The notes beneath the pieces are model-generated. The model did not search any database. It saw only the letters and a list, made by a program, of their open reading frames with translations, and had not been told where the DNA came from. The translations under genes and the position numbers were made by a program. Positions 8,101 to 14,117 of a stretch of DNA of 14,117 bases are shown one piece after another (the first letter of the stretch is position 1; every line of letters starts with the position of its first letter). Origin of the DNA: a bacterium. GTDB taxonomy: Bacteria; Bacillota; Clostridia; Lachnospirales; Lachnospiraceae. The stretch spans positions 1-14,117 of the forward strand of contig SFRL01000088.1 of NCBI GenBank assembly GCA_004562765.1, given 5' to 3'.

Positions 8101-8129
8101 TTGACAGGCTGAAATTTGGTGTCTATAAT
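8101..8129 (+). promoter_or_regulatory. Consensus sigma-A promoter of the str operon
   Basis: TTGACA (8101-8106), a 17-base spacer and TATAAT (8124-8129) match the vegetative promoter consensus at all twelve positions with optimal spacing. Transcription should start near 8136, giving a leader of about 94 bases before rpsL. It sits 12 bases after the rpoBC terminator T-run, so rpsL-rpsG-fusA is insulated from, and independent of, rpoBC. This is the strongest promoter in the window by sequence. Confidence 0.93.
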
Positions 8130-8180
8130 ATTTTATCGTGCAGACAATTGCTTCACGGGCATTTTCTGCGCAAAAATAAA

Positions 8181-8197
8181 CCGGACAAAAGATCCGG
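8181..8197 (+). other. Small hairpin in the rpsL leader
   Basis: CCGGA, loop CAAAAGA, TCCGG forms a 5-bp stem in the 5' leader, ending 18 bases before the AGGAGGTGA ribosome binding site of rpsL. It is too short to name as a known ribosomal protein leader. It could tune translation or stability of the str mRNA, or be incidental. No T-run follows, so it is not a terminator. Confidence 0.4.
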
Positions 8198-8229
8198 AAA
8201 ACATATTATAAAAACAGGAGGTGAATAGA

Positions 8230-8649
8230 ATGCCGACATTTAACCAGTTAGTAAGAAAAGGAAGACAGACAGCAGTAAAGAAGTCTACCGCACCGGCTTT
8301 ACAGAAGGGATTTAACTCTTTAAAGAAAAAGTCGATCGATGCTTCTTCTCCTCAGAAGAGAGGTGTCTGCACCGCAGTTAAGACTGCTACTCCTAAGAAG
8401 CCTAACTCAGCTCTTCGTAAGATCGCCAGAGTACGTCTTTCAAACGGAATCGAAGTAACAAGCTACATTCCCGGAGAAGGTCACAATCTGCAGGAGCATA
8501 GTGTCGTTCTGATCCGTGGCGGCCGTGTTAAGGACTTACCCGGTACACGTTACCACATCATCAGAGGTACTTTAGATACCGCTGGTGTAGCGAACAGAAA
8601 GCAGGCCCGCTCTAAATACGGTGCTAAGAGACCGAAGGCTGCAAAATAA
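8230..8649 (+). CDS. rpsL: 30S ribosomal protein S12
   Basis: Encodes the 139-residue S12, a decoding-centre protein of the small ribosomal subunit. ATG 8230 gives the family start MPTFNQLVRKGR and has AGGAGG at 8216-8221, 8 bases upstream; a GTG at 8221 lies within that binding site and is not the start. The protein has the roughly 15-residue insertion (near residues 26-40, rich in Lys and Ser) usual in Clostridia. It then runs PQKRGVCTAV, PKKPNSALRK (lysines 56 and 57), EGHNLQEHSVVLIRGGR and VKDLPGTRYH. The lysines of PKKPNS and VKDLPG, where streptomycin resistance mutations fall, are the susceptible form. It is the first gene of the rpsL-rpsG-fusA operon, driven by the consensus promoter at 8101. 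Confidence 0.98.
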   Translation: MPTFNQLVRKGRQTAVKKSTAPALQKGFNSLKKKSIDASSPQKRGVCTAVKTATPKKPNSALRKIARVRLSNGIEVTSYIPGEGHNLQEHSVVLIRGGRVKDLPGTRYHIIRGTLDTAGVANRKQARSKYGAKRPKAAK

Positions 8650-8696
8650 TTTTTGCATGAGTTAGAGTTGTACCACAAACAGAACTAAGGTAAGTG

Positions 8697-8724
8697 TTGG
8701 AATATTCTATTTCCCAATTACAAT
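8697..8724 (+). promoter_or_regulatory. Possible internal promoter ahead of rpsG
   Basis: TTGGAA (8697-8702), a 16-base spacer and TACAAT (8719-8724) lie in the 154-base rpsL-rpsG gap. The match is fair but not strong. It could add transcription of rpsG and fusA beyond that of rpsL. The gap is AT-rich, so a chance match is quite possible. Confidence 0.3.
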
Positions 8725-8736
8725 AGATTTCCGCAC

Positions 8737-8759
8737 GGACACATTAGAGGACACATGTG
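8737..8759. repeat. Short direct repeat and palindrome in the rpsL-rpsG gap
   Basis: GGACACAT occurs at 8737-8744 and again at 8749-8756, and the second copy runs into the palindrome CACATGTG (8752-8759). In E. coli the S12-S7 gap holds the S7 translational operator, but I see no matching fold here. The element is 45 bases before the rpsG start. The gap from 8650 to 8803 otherwise shows only the weak promoter candidate and the rpsG binding site. Confidence 0.35.
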
Positions 8760-8803
8760 AGTACCGATGATCTAATAATTATTTTATTAAGGAGGGAAGT
8801 ATC

Positions 8804-9274
8804 GTGCCGCGTAAAGGACATACTCAGAAAAGAGAAGTATTAGCAGATCCTATTTACAATAATACCGTGGTCACCAAGCTTATCAATAACATTATGTTAG
8901 ACGGTAAGAAGGGTGTTGCACAGAAGATTGTATACGGAGCATTTGCCAGAGTAGAAGAGAAAGCTGGCAAGCCTGCATTAGAGGTTTTTGAAGAAGCAAT
9001 GAACAACGTAATGCCCTTACTCGAGGTAAAGGCAAGACGTATCGGTGGAGCTACCTACCAGGTACCGATCGAGGTTCGCCCTGATCGTCGCCAGGCATTA
9101 GCACTCCGCTGGCTGACCATGTTCTCCCGTAAGAGAGGCGAGAAGACTCAGGAAGAGAGACTGGCAAACGAGATTTTAGATGCAGCGAACAACACCGGTG
9201 CATCTGTTAAGAGAAAAGAAGATATGCACAAGATGGCAGAGGCCAACAAGGCATTTGCGCACTACAGATTCTAG
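8804..9274 (+). CDS. rpsG: 30S ribosomal protein S7
   Basis: Encodes the 156-residue S7, the primary assembly protein that organises the 3' major domain of 16S rRNA and lines the mRNA exit channel. The start is a GTG at 8804 with AAGGAGGG at 8789-8796, 7 bases upstream; the protein begins MPRKGHTQKREV, as in the family. Conserved stretches visible are NTVVTKLINNIMLDGKKG, ARRIGGATYQVPIEVRPDRR and the C-terminal RKEDMHKMAEANKAFAHYRF. Length is normal for bacteria. It lies 154 bases after rpsL, longer than usual within a tight operon, and only 12 bases before fusA, with the fusA ribosome binding site overlapping its TAG stop, so the two are probably translationally coupled. Confidence 0.98.
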   Translation: MPRKGHTQKREVLADPIYNNTVVTKLINNIMLDGKKGVAQKIVYGAFARVEEKAGKPALEVFEEAMNNVMPLLEVKARRIGGATYQVPIEVRPDRRQALALRWLTMFSRKRGEKTQEERLANEILDAANNTGASVKRKEDMHKMAEANKAFAHYRF

Positions 9275-9286
9275 GAGGAAAAAATC

Positions 9287-11404
9287 TTGGCTGGAAGAGA
9301 ATATCCGTTGGAGAGAACCAGAAATATCGGAATCATGGCTCATATCGATGCTGGTAAAACAACAACGACAGAGCGTATCCTTTATTATACTGGTGTAAAT
9401 TATAAGATTGGTGATACTCATGAAGGTACTGCAACCATGGACTGGATGGAGCAGGAGCAGGAAAGAGGTATTACCATTACTTCAGCAGCAACTACTTGCC
9501 ATTGGACACTCCAGGAGCAGACAAAGCCCAAGAAGGGTGCGTTAGAGCATCGTATCAATATCATTGATACTCCGGGACACGTAGACTTTACTGTCGAGGT
9601 AGAGCGTTCACTTCGTGTACTGGACGGCGCAGTTGGTGTGTTCTGTGCAAAAGGTGGAGTAGAGCCGCAGTCAGAGAACGTATGGCGTCAGGCTGACACC
9701 TACAATGTACCTCGTATGGCATTCATCAACAAGATGGATATCTTAGGTGCAAACTTCTACGCAGCTGTTGATCAGATTCGTACAAGATTAGGTAAAAATG
9801 CCATCGTTTTACAGTTGCCCATCGGAAAAGAGGATGAATTCAAGGGAATCATCGATCTGTTCGAGATGAAAGCATATATCTACAACGATGACAAGGGTGA
9901 TGATATCACCGTAACTGATGATCTTGGAGATATGGCTGATCAGGCAGCAGAGTATCATACAGAGCTCGTTGAAAAGGTTTGTGAGTTAGACGATGAGTTA
10001 ATGATGATGTATCTGGAAGGAGAGGAGCCTGGCGTTGATGAGATGAAGGCTGTTCTTCGTAAAGCTACTTGTGAGTGTACTGCAGTACCTGTATGCTGCG
10101 GAACTGCTTACAGAAATAAAGGTGTACAGAAGCTGCTTGATGCGATCATCGAGTATATGCCTTCACCTATCGACATCCCTGCAATCAAGGGTGTTGATCT
10201 GGAAGGAAACGAAGTTGAGAGACATTCATCAGACGATGAGCCGTTCTCAGCACTTGCATTTAAGATCATGACTGATCCGTTCGTAGGAAAGCTTTCATTC
10301 TTCCGTGTTTACTCAGGAACATGTAAGTCCGGATCTTACGTATTAAATGCTACAAAAGATAAGAAGGAGCGTATCGGACGTATCCTTCAGATGCATGCAA
10401 ATAAGAGAGCAGAGTTGGATGTCGTTTACTCCGGTGATATTGCAGCTGCTGTTGGATTTAAGGTTACAACAACCGGTGATACCATCTGTGATGAGCAGCA
10501 TCCGGTTATCTTAGAGTCCATGGAGTTCCCTGAGCCCGTTATCGAGCTTGCGATCGAGCCTAAGACCAAGGCTGGTCAGGGCAAGATGGGTGAGGCTTTG
10601 GCAAAGCTTGCTGAAGAGGATCCTACCTTCCGTGCTCATACCGATCAGGAAACAGGACAGACTATCATCGCTGGTATGGGTGAGCTCCATCTGGAGATCA
10701 TCGTAGACCGTCTGCTTCGTGAGTTCAAGGTTGAGGCAAACGTTGGTGCACCTCAGGTTGCATACAAAGAGACCTTTACCAAGCCTGTTGATCAAGAATA
10801 CAAATACGCTAAGCAGTCTGGTGGACGTGGACAGTACGGACATTGTAAAGTACGTTTTGAGCCCATGGATGCCAACGGAGAAGAACTGTTCAAGTTCGAT
10901 TCCGAGGTTGTCGGTGGAGCAATCCCGAAGGAGTATATCCCCGCAGTTGGCGAAGGTATCGAAGAAGCTTCCAAGGCTGGTACCCTTGCAGGATTCCCGG
11001 TACTTGGTGTACACGCTACTGTATATGATGGATCTTACCATGAAGTCGATTCATCAGAGATGGCATTCCACATCGCAGGTTCTATGTGTTTCAAGGAGGC
11101 TATGCAGAAAGCAGCTCCTGCAATCTTAGAGCCGATCATGAAAGTGGAAGTTACTATGCCTGAGGAGTATATGGGTGATGTTATCGGTGACTTAAACTCT
11201 CGTCGTGGACGTATCGAGGGTATGGATGATGTCGGAAACGGCAAGATTGTTCGTGCATTCGTTCCGTTGGCAGAGATGTTCGGTTACTCAACAGATCTCC
11301 GTTCCAAGACTCAGGGACGTGGAAACTACTCAATGTTCTTCGAGAAGTATGAGCAGGTTCCGAAGTCTGTACAGGATAAGATCATTTCTTCACAGGGTAA
11401 ATAA
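9287..11404 (+). CDS. fusA: Translation elongation factor G
   Basis: Encodes the 705-residue EF-G, the GTPase that drives translocation on the ribosome. The start is TTG 9287: it has TAGGAGG at 9272-9278, overlapping the rpsG stop, 8 bases upstream, and gives MAGREYPLERTRNIGIMAHI; the next in-frame ATG would cut into the P-loop. GTPase motifs are AHIDAGKTTTTE (K24), EQERGITITSAAT in switch I, DTPGH (D94-H98, catalytic H98), NKMD (148-151) and CCGTAYRNKG. Domains II to V follow, with GMGELHLEIIVDRL in domain III and SGGRGQYGHC in domain IV. Length is normal and no residue looks out of place. It is the last gene of the rpsL operon; a series of stem-loops follows and tuf has its own promoter. 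Confidence 0.98.
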   Translation: MAGREYPLERTRNIGIMAHIDAGKTTTTERILYYTGVNYKIGDTHEGTATMDWMEQEQERGITITSAATTCHWTLQEQTKPKKGALEHRINIIDTPGHVDFTVEVERSLRVLDGAVGVFCAKGGVEPQSENVWRQADTYNVPRMAFINKMDILGANFYAAVDQIRTRLGKNAIVLQLPIGKEDEFKGIIDLFEMKAYIYNDDKGDDITVTDDLGDMADQAAEYHTELVEKVCELDDELMMMYLEGEEPGVDEMKAVLRKATCECTAVPVCCGTAYRNKGVQKLLDAIIEYMPSPIDIPAIKGVDLEGNEVERHSSDDEPFSALAFKIMTDPFVGKLSFFRVYSGTCKSGSYVLNATKDKKERIGRILQMHANKRAELDVVYSGDIAAAVGFKVTTTGDTICDEQHPVILESMEFPEPVIELAIEPKTKAGQGKMGEALAKLAEEDPTFRAHTDQETGQTIIAGMGELHLEIIVDRLLREFKVEANVGAPQVAYKETFTKPVDQEYKYAKQSGGRGQYGHCKVRFEPMDANGEELFKFDSEVVGGAIPKEYIPAVGEGIEEASKAGTLAGFPVLGVHATVYDGSYHEVDSSEMAFHIAGSMCFKEAMQKAAPAILEPIMKVEVTMPEEYMGDVIGDLNSRRGRIEGMDDVGNGKIVRAFVPLAEMFGYSTDLRSKTQGRGNYSMFFEKYEQVPKSVQDKIISSQGK

Positions 11405-11435
11405 TAGAAAGTACGCTCTGCAAACTTTCTATTAT
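11401..11435. repeat. 12-bp inverted repeat overlapping the fusA stop codon
   Basis: ATAATAGAAAGT (11401-11412) is the exact reverse complement of ACTTTCTATTAT (11424-11435), with an 11-base loop. The left arm includes the fusA TAA. There is no T-run after it. It would fold in the fusA mRNA and may protect its 3' end, or it may be the first part of a compound termination region with the next stem-loop. Confidence 0.7.
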
Positions 11436-11457
11436 CATGAATAAATGAAAAACCTTT

Positions 11458-11488
11458 GTATTTCACCGGATATTTTCCGGTGAAATAC
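11458..11488 (+). terminator. Perfect 12-bp stem-loop, possible fusA terminator
   Basis: GTATTTCACCGG (11458-11469) pairs fully with CCGGTGAAATAC (11477-11488) across a 7-base loop. The stem is stable, but only TT follows before GAAAAA, so it is a poor textbook intrinsic terminator. It lies directly in front of the tuf promoter -35 box. It may terminate or process the str transcript, or act as an operator. The pairing is certain; the role is inferred. Confidence 0.45.
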
Positions 11489-11516
11489 TTGAAAAACTCA
11501 TAGATTTTGATATAAT
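11489..11516 (+). promoter_or_regulatory. Promoter of tuf
   Basis: TTGAAA (11489-11494), a 16-base spacer and a perfect TATAAT (11511-11516) lie 75 bases before the tuf start. Transcription would begin near 11523. This gives tuf a promoter separate from rpsL-rpsG-fusA. The -10 box sits in the middle of an inverted repeat, described separately. Confidence 0.75.
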
Positions 11517-11528
11517 CAAATCTATGAG
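11497..11528. repeat. Inverted repeat centred on the tuf -10 box
   Basis: CTCATAGATTT (11497-11507) and AAATCTATGAG (11518-11528) are exact reverse complements, and the interior continues the symmetry (TGAT against ATCA, offset by one T). The 10-base centre holds the TATAAT box. A protein dimer bound here would block the promoter. A transcript reading through from fusA would fold it as a hairpin, whereas one started at the tuf promoter would contain only the right arm. Confidence 0.7.
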
Positions 11529-11552
11529 TGCAACAAAAAACGAAACAAATTA

Positions 11553-11580
11553 GCCCCAGGAGGGCAGAAAATCAAGGAGG
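11553..11580 (+). promoter_or_regulatory. tuf leader with two Shine-Dalgarno-like sites
   Basis: AAGGAGG at 11574-11580 is 10 bases before the tuf ATG and is the working site. A second one, AGGAGGG (11558-11564), has no start codon at a usable distance and lies within a 4-bp hairpin GCCC, CAGGA, GGGC (11553-11565). It could be a standby ribosome site or a decoy. Confidence 0.5.
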
Positions 11581-11590
11581 ACATTTCAAA

Positions 11591-12778
11591 ATGGCAAAGG
11601 CTAAATTTGAAAGAACAAAACCGCATTGTAATATTGGTACCATCGGTCACGTAGATCATGGTAAAACAACTTTAACAGCTGCTATCACCAAGGTTTTAGC
11701 TGAGCGTGTAGAGGGAAATGCAAAGGTAGATTTCGAGAACATCGATAAGGCTCCCGAAGAGAGAGAGCGTGGTATTACCATTTCTACCGCACACGTTGAG
11801 TATCAGACAGAGAAGAGACATTACGCACACGTTGACTGCCCCGGCCATGCTGACTACGTTAAGAACATGATCACCGGTGCTGCTCAGATGGATGGCGCTA
11901 TCTTAGTAGTAGCTGCTACTGACGGTGTTATGGCTCAGACAAAGGAGCACATCCTTCTTTCTCGTCAGGTAGGTGTACCTTACATCGTTGTTTTCTTAAA
12001 CAAGTGCGATATGGTAGACGATCCTGAGTTGATCGAGTTAGTAGAGATGGAAGTTACTGAGCAGTTAGAGGAGTATGAATTCGAGGGATGCCCGATCATT
12101 CAGGGTTCCGCTCTGAAGGCTCTGGAAGATCCCATGGGCGAGTGGGGTGACAAGATCATGGAGCTCATGAACACTGTTGATGAGTATATTCCTGATCCTG
12201 AGCGTGATACAGACAAGCCTTTCCTGATGCCTGTCGAGGACGTATTCACCATTACCGGTCGTGGTACTGTTGCTACCGGTCGTGTAGAGCGTGGTACACT
12301 TCACTTATCTGATGAGTTAGAGATCATCGGTGTTAAGGAAGATACTCAGAAGACCGTTGTAACCGGTATCGAGATGTTCCGTAAGCAGTTAGACGAGGCT
12401 ATGGCTGGTGATAACATCGGTGCATTACTTCGTGGTATCAACCGTGACCAGATCGTTCGTGGACAGTGTCTGTGCAAGCCCGGTTCTGTAACCTGCCACA
12501 GCAAGTTCACCGCTCAGGTTTACGTACTGACCAAGGACGAGGGTGGTCGTCATACACCTTTCTTCAACAACTATCGTCCTCAGTTCTATTTCAGAACAAC
12601 TGACGTTACAGGTGTTTGCAACCTTCCTGGTGGCACAGAGATGTGTATGCCTGGTGACAACATCGAGATGACCATCGAGCTGATCCATCCCGTAGCTATG
12701 GAGCAGGGACTTACCTTCGCTATCCGTGAGGGTGGACGTACTGTTGGTTCAGGCCGTGTTGCTACAATCATTGAGTAA
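11591..12778 (+). CDS. tuf: Translation elongation factor Tu
   Basis: Encodes the 395-residue EF-Tu, which delivers aminoacyl-tRNA to the ribosome as a GTP complex. ATG 11591 gives MAKAKFERTKPHCNIGTIGH and has AAGGAGG upstream; the open frame extends 21 codons further to a GTG at 11528, but that extension has no EF-Tu character. GTPase motifs are GHVDHGKT (19-26, K25), PEERERGITI in switch I, DCPGH (82-86, catalytic H86), NKCD (137-140) and GSALKAL. Domains II and III follow, with ITGRGTVATGRVERG and the C-terminal GGRTVGSGRVATIIE. The protein is complete and of normal length. It has its own promoter after fusA and ends at a strong terminator. Only one tuf copy is in the window. Confidence 0.98.
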   Translation: MAKAKFERTKPHCNIGTIGHVDHGKTTLTAAITKVLAERVEGNAKVDFENIDKAPEERERGITISTAHVEYQTEKRHYAHVDCPGHADYVKNMITGAAQMDGAILVVAATDGVMAQTKEHILLSRQVGVPYIVVFLNKCDMVDDPELIELVEMEVTEQLEEYEFEGCPIIQGSALKALEDPMGEWGDKIMELMNTVDEYIPDPERDTDKPFLMPVEDVFTITGRGTVATGRVERGTLHLSDELEIIGVKEDTQKTVVTGIEMFRKQLDEAMAGDNIGALLRGINRDQIVRGQCLCKPGSVTCHSKFTAQVYVLTKDEGGRHTPFFNNYRPQFYFRTTDVTGVCNLPGGTEMCMPGDNIEMTIELIHPVAMEQGLTFAIREGGRTVGSGRVATIIE

Positions 12779-12811
12779 TTAAATACTGTTTGAGTATTCA
12801 ATGACTTCATT

Positions 12812-12848
12812 GGCTCAGCCCTTTGTTTACAAGGGGTTGAGCCTTTTT
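12812..12848 (+). terminator. Intrinsic terminator of tuf
   Basis: GGCTCA (12812-12817) pairs with TGAGCC (12838-12843), and the stem continues inward through GCCCTTT against AAGGGGT, with two G-T pairs, to a GTTTAC loop: about 13 pairs in all, followed by TTTTT (12844-12848). It lies 33 bases after the tuf stop. A smaller stem (AATACT, GTTTG, AGTATT at 12782-12798) precedes it. The last Ts overlap the stop codon of the convergent recombinase gene. Confidence 0.92.
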
Positions 12849-14064
12849 ATGTGCGTCCGGCGAAGCCGACGCACGGGCTTAAGTCATTTTCGTGGACTTG
12901 CTGTGGGCTTGTTTTATCCTTTGGACTTACGACTTTGAACCTTGTGCCCTGTGGTTGTGGATCCTTTTCTGGTTTATCTGAGATTCCAGATGAACCGGCA
13001 GCTTCTGTTTCCAACTTGTGCTGTTTCTGCATCATATCCACCACTTCCTGATGTTTGTTCGGATACAGGTGGGAGTAGGTGCTTAAGGTGGTCTGTACCT
13101 TTTCGTGACCTAAGCGTTCGGATATGAGCAGTGGTGCACATCCCAAGTTGATAAGATAGCTGGCGTGGGAGTGGCGGATGTCGTGGATACGAATCTTTTT
13201 TACGCCGCTTTTCTTGCAAGCCCGTGTCATTGCATTGTTGATATAAGATTTGGTGAAGGGGAAAACCCGATCCGTATCTTTCAGATCATAAAGCTTTGAC
13301 ATATAATTTTTGACTTCGTCCATTACAAAGTCCGGTATGATGATGTTCCGGATACTCTTCGGTGTCTTGGGCGGTGTTACCACATCGTGCTTTTTTACAC
13401 GCTGAAGGCTTTTGGTGATATCAAGAGTGTTCTTCTCAAAATCAAAGTCCTTTGGCGTCAAGGCGAGAAATTCTCCAAAACGGATACCGGAGTAATACAG
13501 AAGTGAAAAGGAAGCATGTGCGGTAGGATCATCTTCCATTGCAGCCAGCACCCGGTCAAATTCTTCCTTTGTCCAGAAGTTTACCACAACCTCACGCTTG
13601 CCCATTCTGCCGGCTTTGTGGCAGGGATTTTCGGATAAGTTATAGTAATCCGCTGCATAATTGAAAAGAGCGGTGATCATGTTCTGCATCCTGTCTAAGT
13701 AGGAGTTGGAATAATTCTTTTCAATCATTTTATTCTGCCAGGCTCTAATGTCCTTTGGAGAGATCTTGTTGATCGGCATATTCTCAAAATAAGGAAGGAT
13801 GAGTTTTTCAAAGACTTGCTTTTTGCCTTCAATGGTGCTTTGGCGGCATCTGTGCTTCATATCCTCGATATAGATTTCATACATAGAGCGGAAAGACATA
13901 TCTGTGTTACCTTTTTGCTTCCTGAGGAAATCTGCTTCCCATTCCTTGGCTTCACGCTGAAGCTTAAATCCGCGTTTCTTTATCTGCTTTTTCTTTCCGG
14001 TAAAATCTTCATAATAGCATCTGACATACCAGGTTCCCCGTTCATCGTCTTTATAGACCGGCAT
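12847..14064 (-). CDS. Tyrosine recombinase / integrase of a mobile element
   Basis: Encodes a 405-residue site-specific recombinase of the phage and ICE integrase type. The start is supported by AAAGG 8 bases upstream on the - strand and by an N-terminal arm-type DNA-binding domain (residues 1-50, GTWYVRCYYEDFTGKKKQIK). A SAM-like core-binding domain follows (about 58-150), then the catalytic domain: R195 in GIRFGE, lysine near 233-236, H294 and R297 in HDIRH, H320 in RLGH, and the nucleophile Y330 in STYSHLY. All expected catalytic residues are present, so the enzyme looks active. After Y330 comes an unusually long, hydrophilic tail of about 75 residues. The stop codon lies in the T-run of the tuf terminator. 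Its position next to tuf, pointing toward it, marks the end of an integrated element. Confidence 0.95.
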   Translation of the reverse strand: MPVYKDDERGTWYVRCYYEDFTGKKKQIKKRGFKLQREAKEWEADFLRKQKGNTDMSFRSMYEIYIEDMKHRCRQSTIEGKKQVFEKLILPYFENMPINKISPKDIRAWQNKMIEKNYSNSYLDRMQNMITALFNYAADYYNLSENPCHKAGRMGKREVVVNFWTKEEFDRVLAAMEDDPTAHASFSLLYYSGIRFGEFLALTPKDFDFEKNTLDITKSLQRVKKHDVVTPPKTPKSIRNIIIPDFVMDEVKNYMSKLYDLKDTDRVFPFTKSYINNAMTRACKKSGVKKIRIHDIRHSHASYLINLGCAPLLISERLGHEKVQTTLSTYSHLYPNKHQEVVDMMQKQHKLETEAAGSSGISDKPEKDPQPQGTRFKVVSPKDKTSPQQVHENDLSPCVGFAGRT

Positions 14065-14117
14065 ATAGTGTACCTTTACTATCGAAGATCCTCGCCAAAA
14101 AGTCGGATGAGTTGTTG
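12849..14117 (-). mobile_element. Terminal segment of an integrated element (boundary inferred)
   Basis: Everything right of the tuf terminator appears to belong to an integrative element, whose integrase gene is the only gene seen. The left boundary is placed near the terminator T-run because the integrase reading frame ends there; the true core site could lie anywhere in about 12779-12850. No second attachment site, excisionase or conjugation gene is visible, since the element continues past the window. Whether it is an ICE, a prophage or an island cannot be told. Confidence 0.5.
12851..12874. repeat. GC-rich hairpin in the last codons of the integrase gene
   Basis: GTGCGT (12851-12856) pairs with ACGCAC (12869-12874) and CGGC (12858-12861) with GCCG (12865-12868), with one bulged C and a GAA loop: ten GC-rich pairs. 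On the integrase strand it encodes the C-terminal VGFAGRT region and ends next to the stop codon. No T-run follows on either strand. It may be an element-end structure, a 3' mRNA stabiliser or a recombinase accessory site. Confidence 0.6.

Noticed and set aside
8007..8228. A 73-codon + strand frame spanning the rpoBC terminator and str promoter
   Set aside because: It runs through a clear terminator and promoter, has no ribosome binding site and no recognisable protein.
10511..11041. A 176-codon open frame on the - strand inside fusA
   Set aside because: It lies opposite conserved EF-G domains, has no ribosome binding site before its ATG, and its protein resembles no family I know; it follows from the codon bias of fusA.
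11528..11590. N-terminal extension of EF-Tu from GTG 11528
   Set aside because: EF-Tu starts at MAKAKFERTKPH, with AAGGAGG 10 bases before ATG 11591; the extension is leader sequence.
14079..14117. Twelve-codon open stretch on the - strand at the right edge, upstream of the integrase, as an excisionase C-terminus
   Set aside because: The stretch QQLIRLFGEDLR is too short to recognise, and an open frame of this length is expected by chance.
1..14117. CRISPR arrays, tRNA or rRNA genes
   Set aside because: No regularly spaced repeats and no cloverleaf or rRNA sequence were seen on either strand.

Overview
The window is a housekeeping transcription and translation locus of a Gram-positive, low-to-mid GC Clostridia bacterium, most likely a gut Lachnospiraceae member. 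This placement rests on the protein style: a 139-residue S12 with the Firmicutes insertion, a beta' trigger loop without the large enterobacterial insert, acidic tails on beta and beta', and strong AGGAGG ribosome binding sites. It is judged from recall of the families, not from a search. Gene order on the + strand is rpoB, rpoC, rpsL, rpsG, fusA, tuf. A tyrosine recombinase gene follows, convergent on the - strand.

Bases 1-243 carry no complete gene. They hold a run of hairpins that resembles the 3' end (omegaRNA and right end) of an IS200/IS605-type TnpB element, then an extended -10 promoter for rpoB. rpoB (beta) is intact from 244. rpoC (beta') starts 14 bases later but is broken at about 6718-6737: the first frame stops at a TGA, and the rest of beta' continues in the +1 frame. 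The break lies between the first cysteine of the second zinc site and the other three. About 11 residues that are normally present also seem to be missing there, so a short deletion with a frameshift is more likely than a one-base slip. Either the assembly is wrong here, or this cell makes beta' as two chains or by recoding. This is the most important point in the window.

An intrinsic terminator closes rpoBC. Twelve bases after its last T-run lies a perfect-consensus promoter (TTGACA, 17 bases, TATAAT) for the str operon rpsL-rpsG-fusA, whose start codons are ATG, GTG and TTG in turn. The fusA-tuf gap holds three consecutive inverted repeats; the third is centred on the -10 box of the tuf promoter. 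tuf (EF-Tu) ends at a strong intrinsic terminator.

The recombinase gene lies on the far side of that terminator, with its stop codon inside the terminator T-run. This marks the edge of an integrated mobile element that probably inserted just downstream of tuf; its other end is outside the window. The core genes supply RNA polymerase subunits, two small-subunit ribosomal proteins and two elongation GTPases. Both flanks appear to carry mobile DNA.
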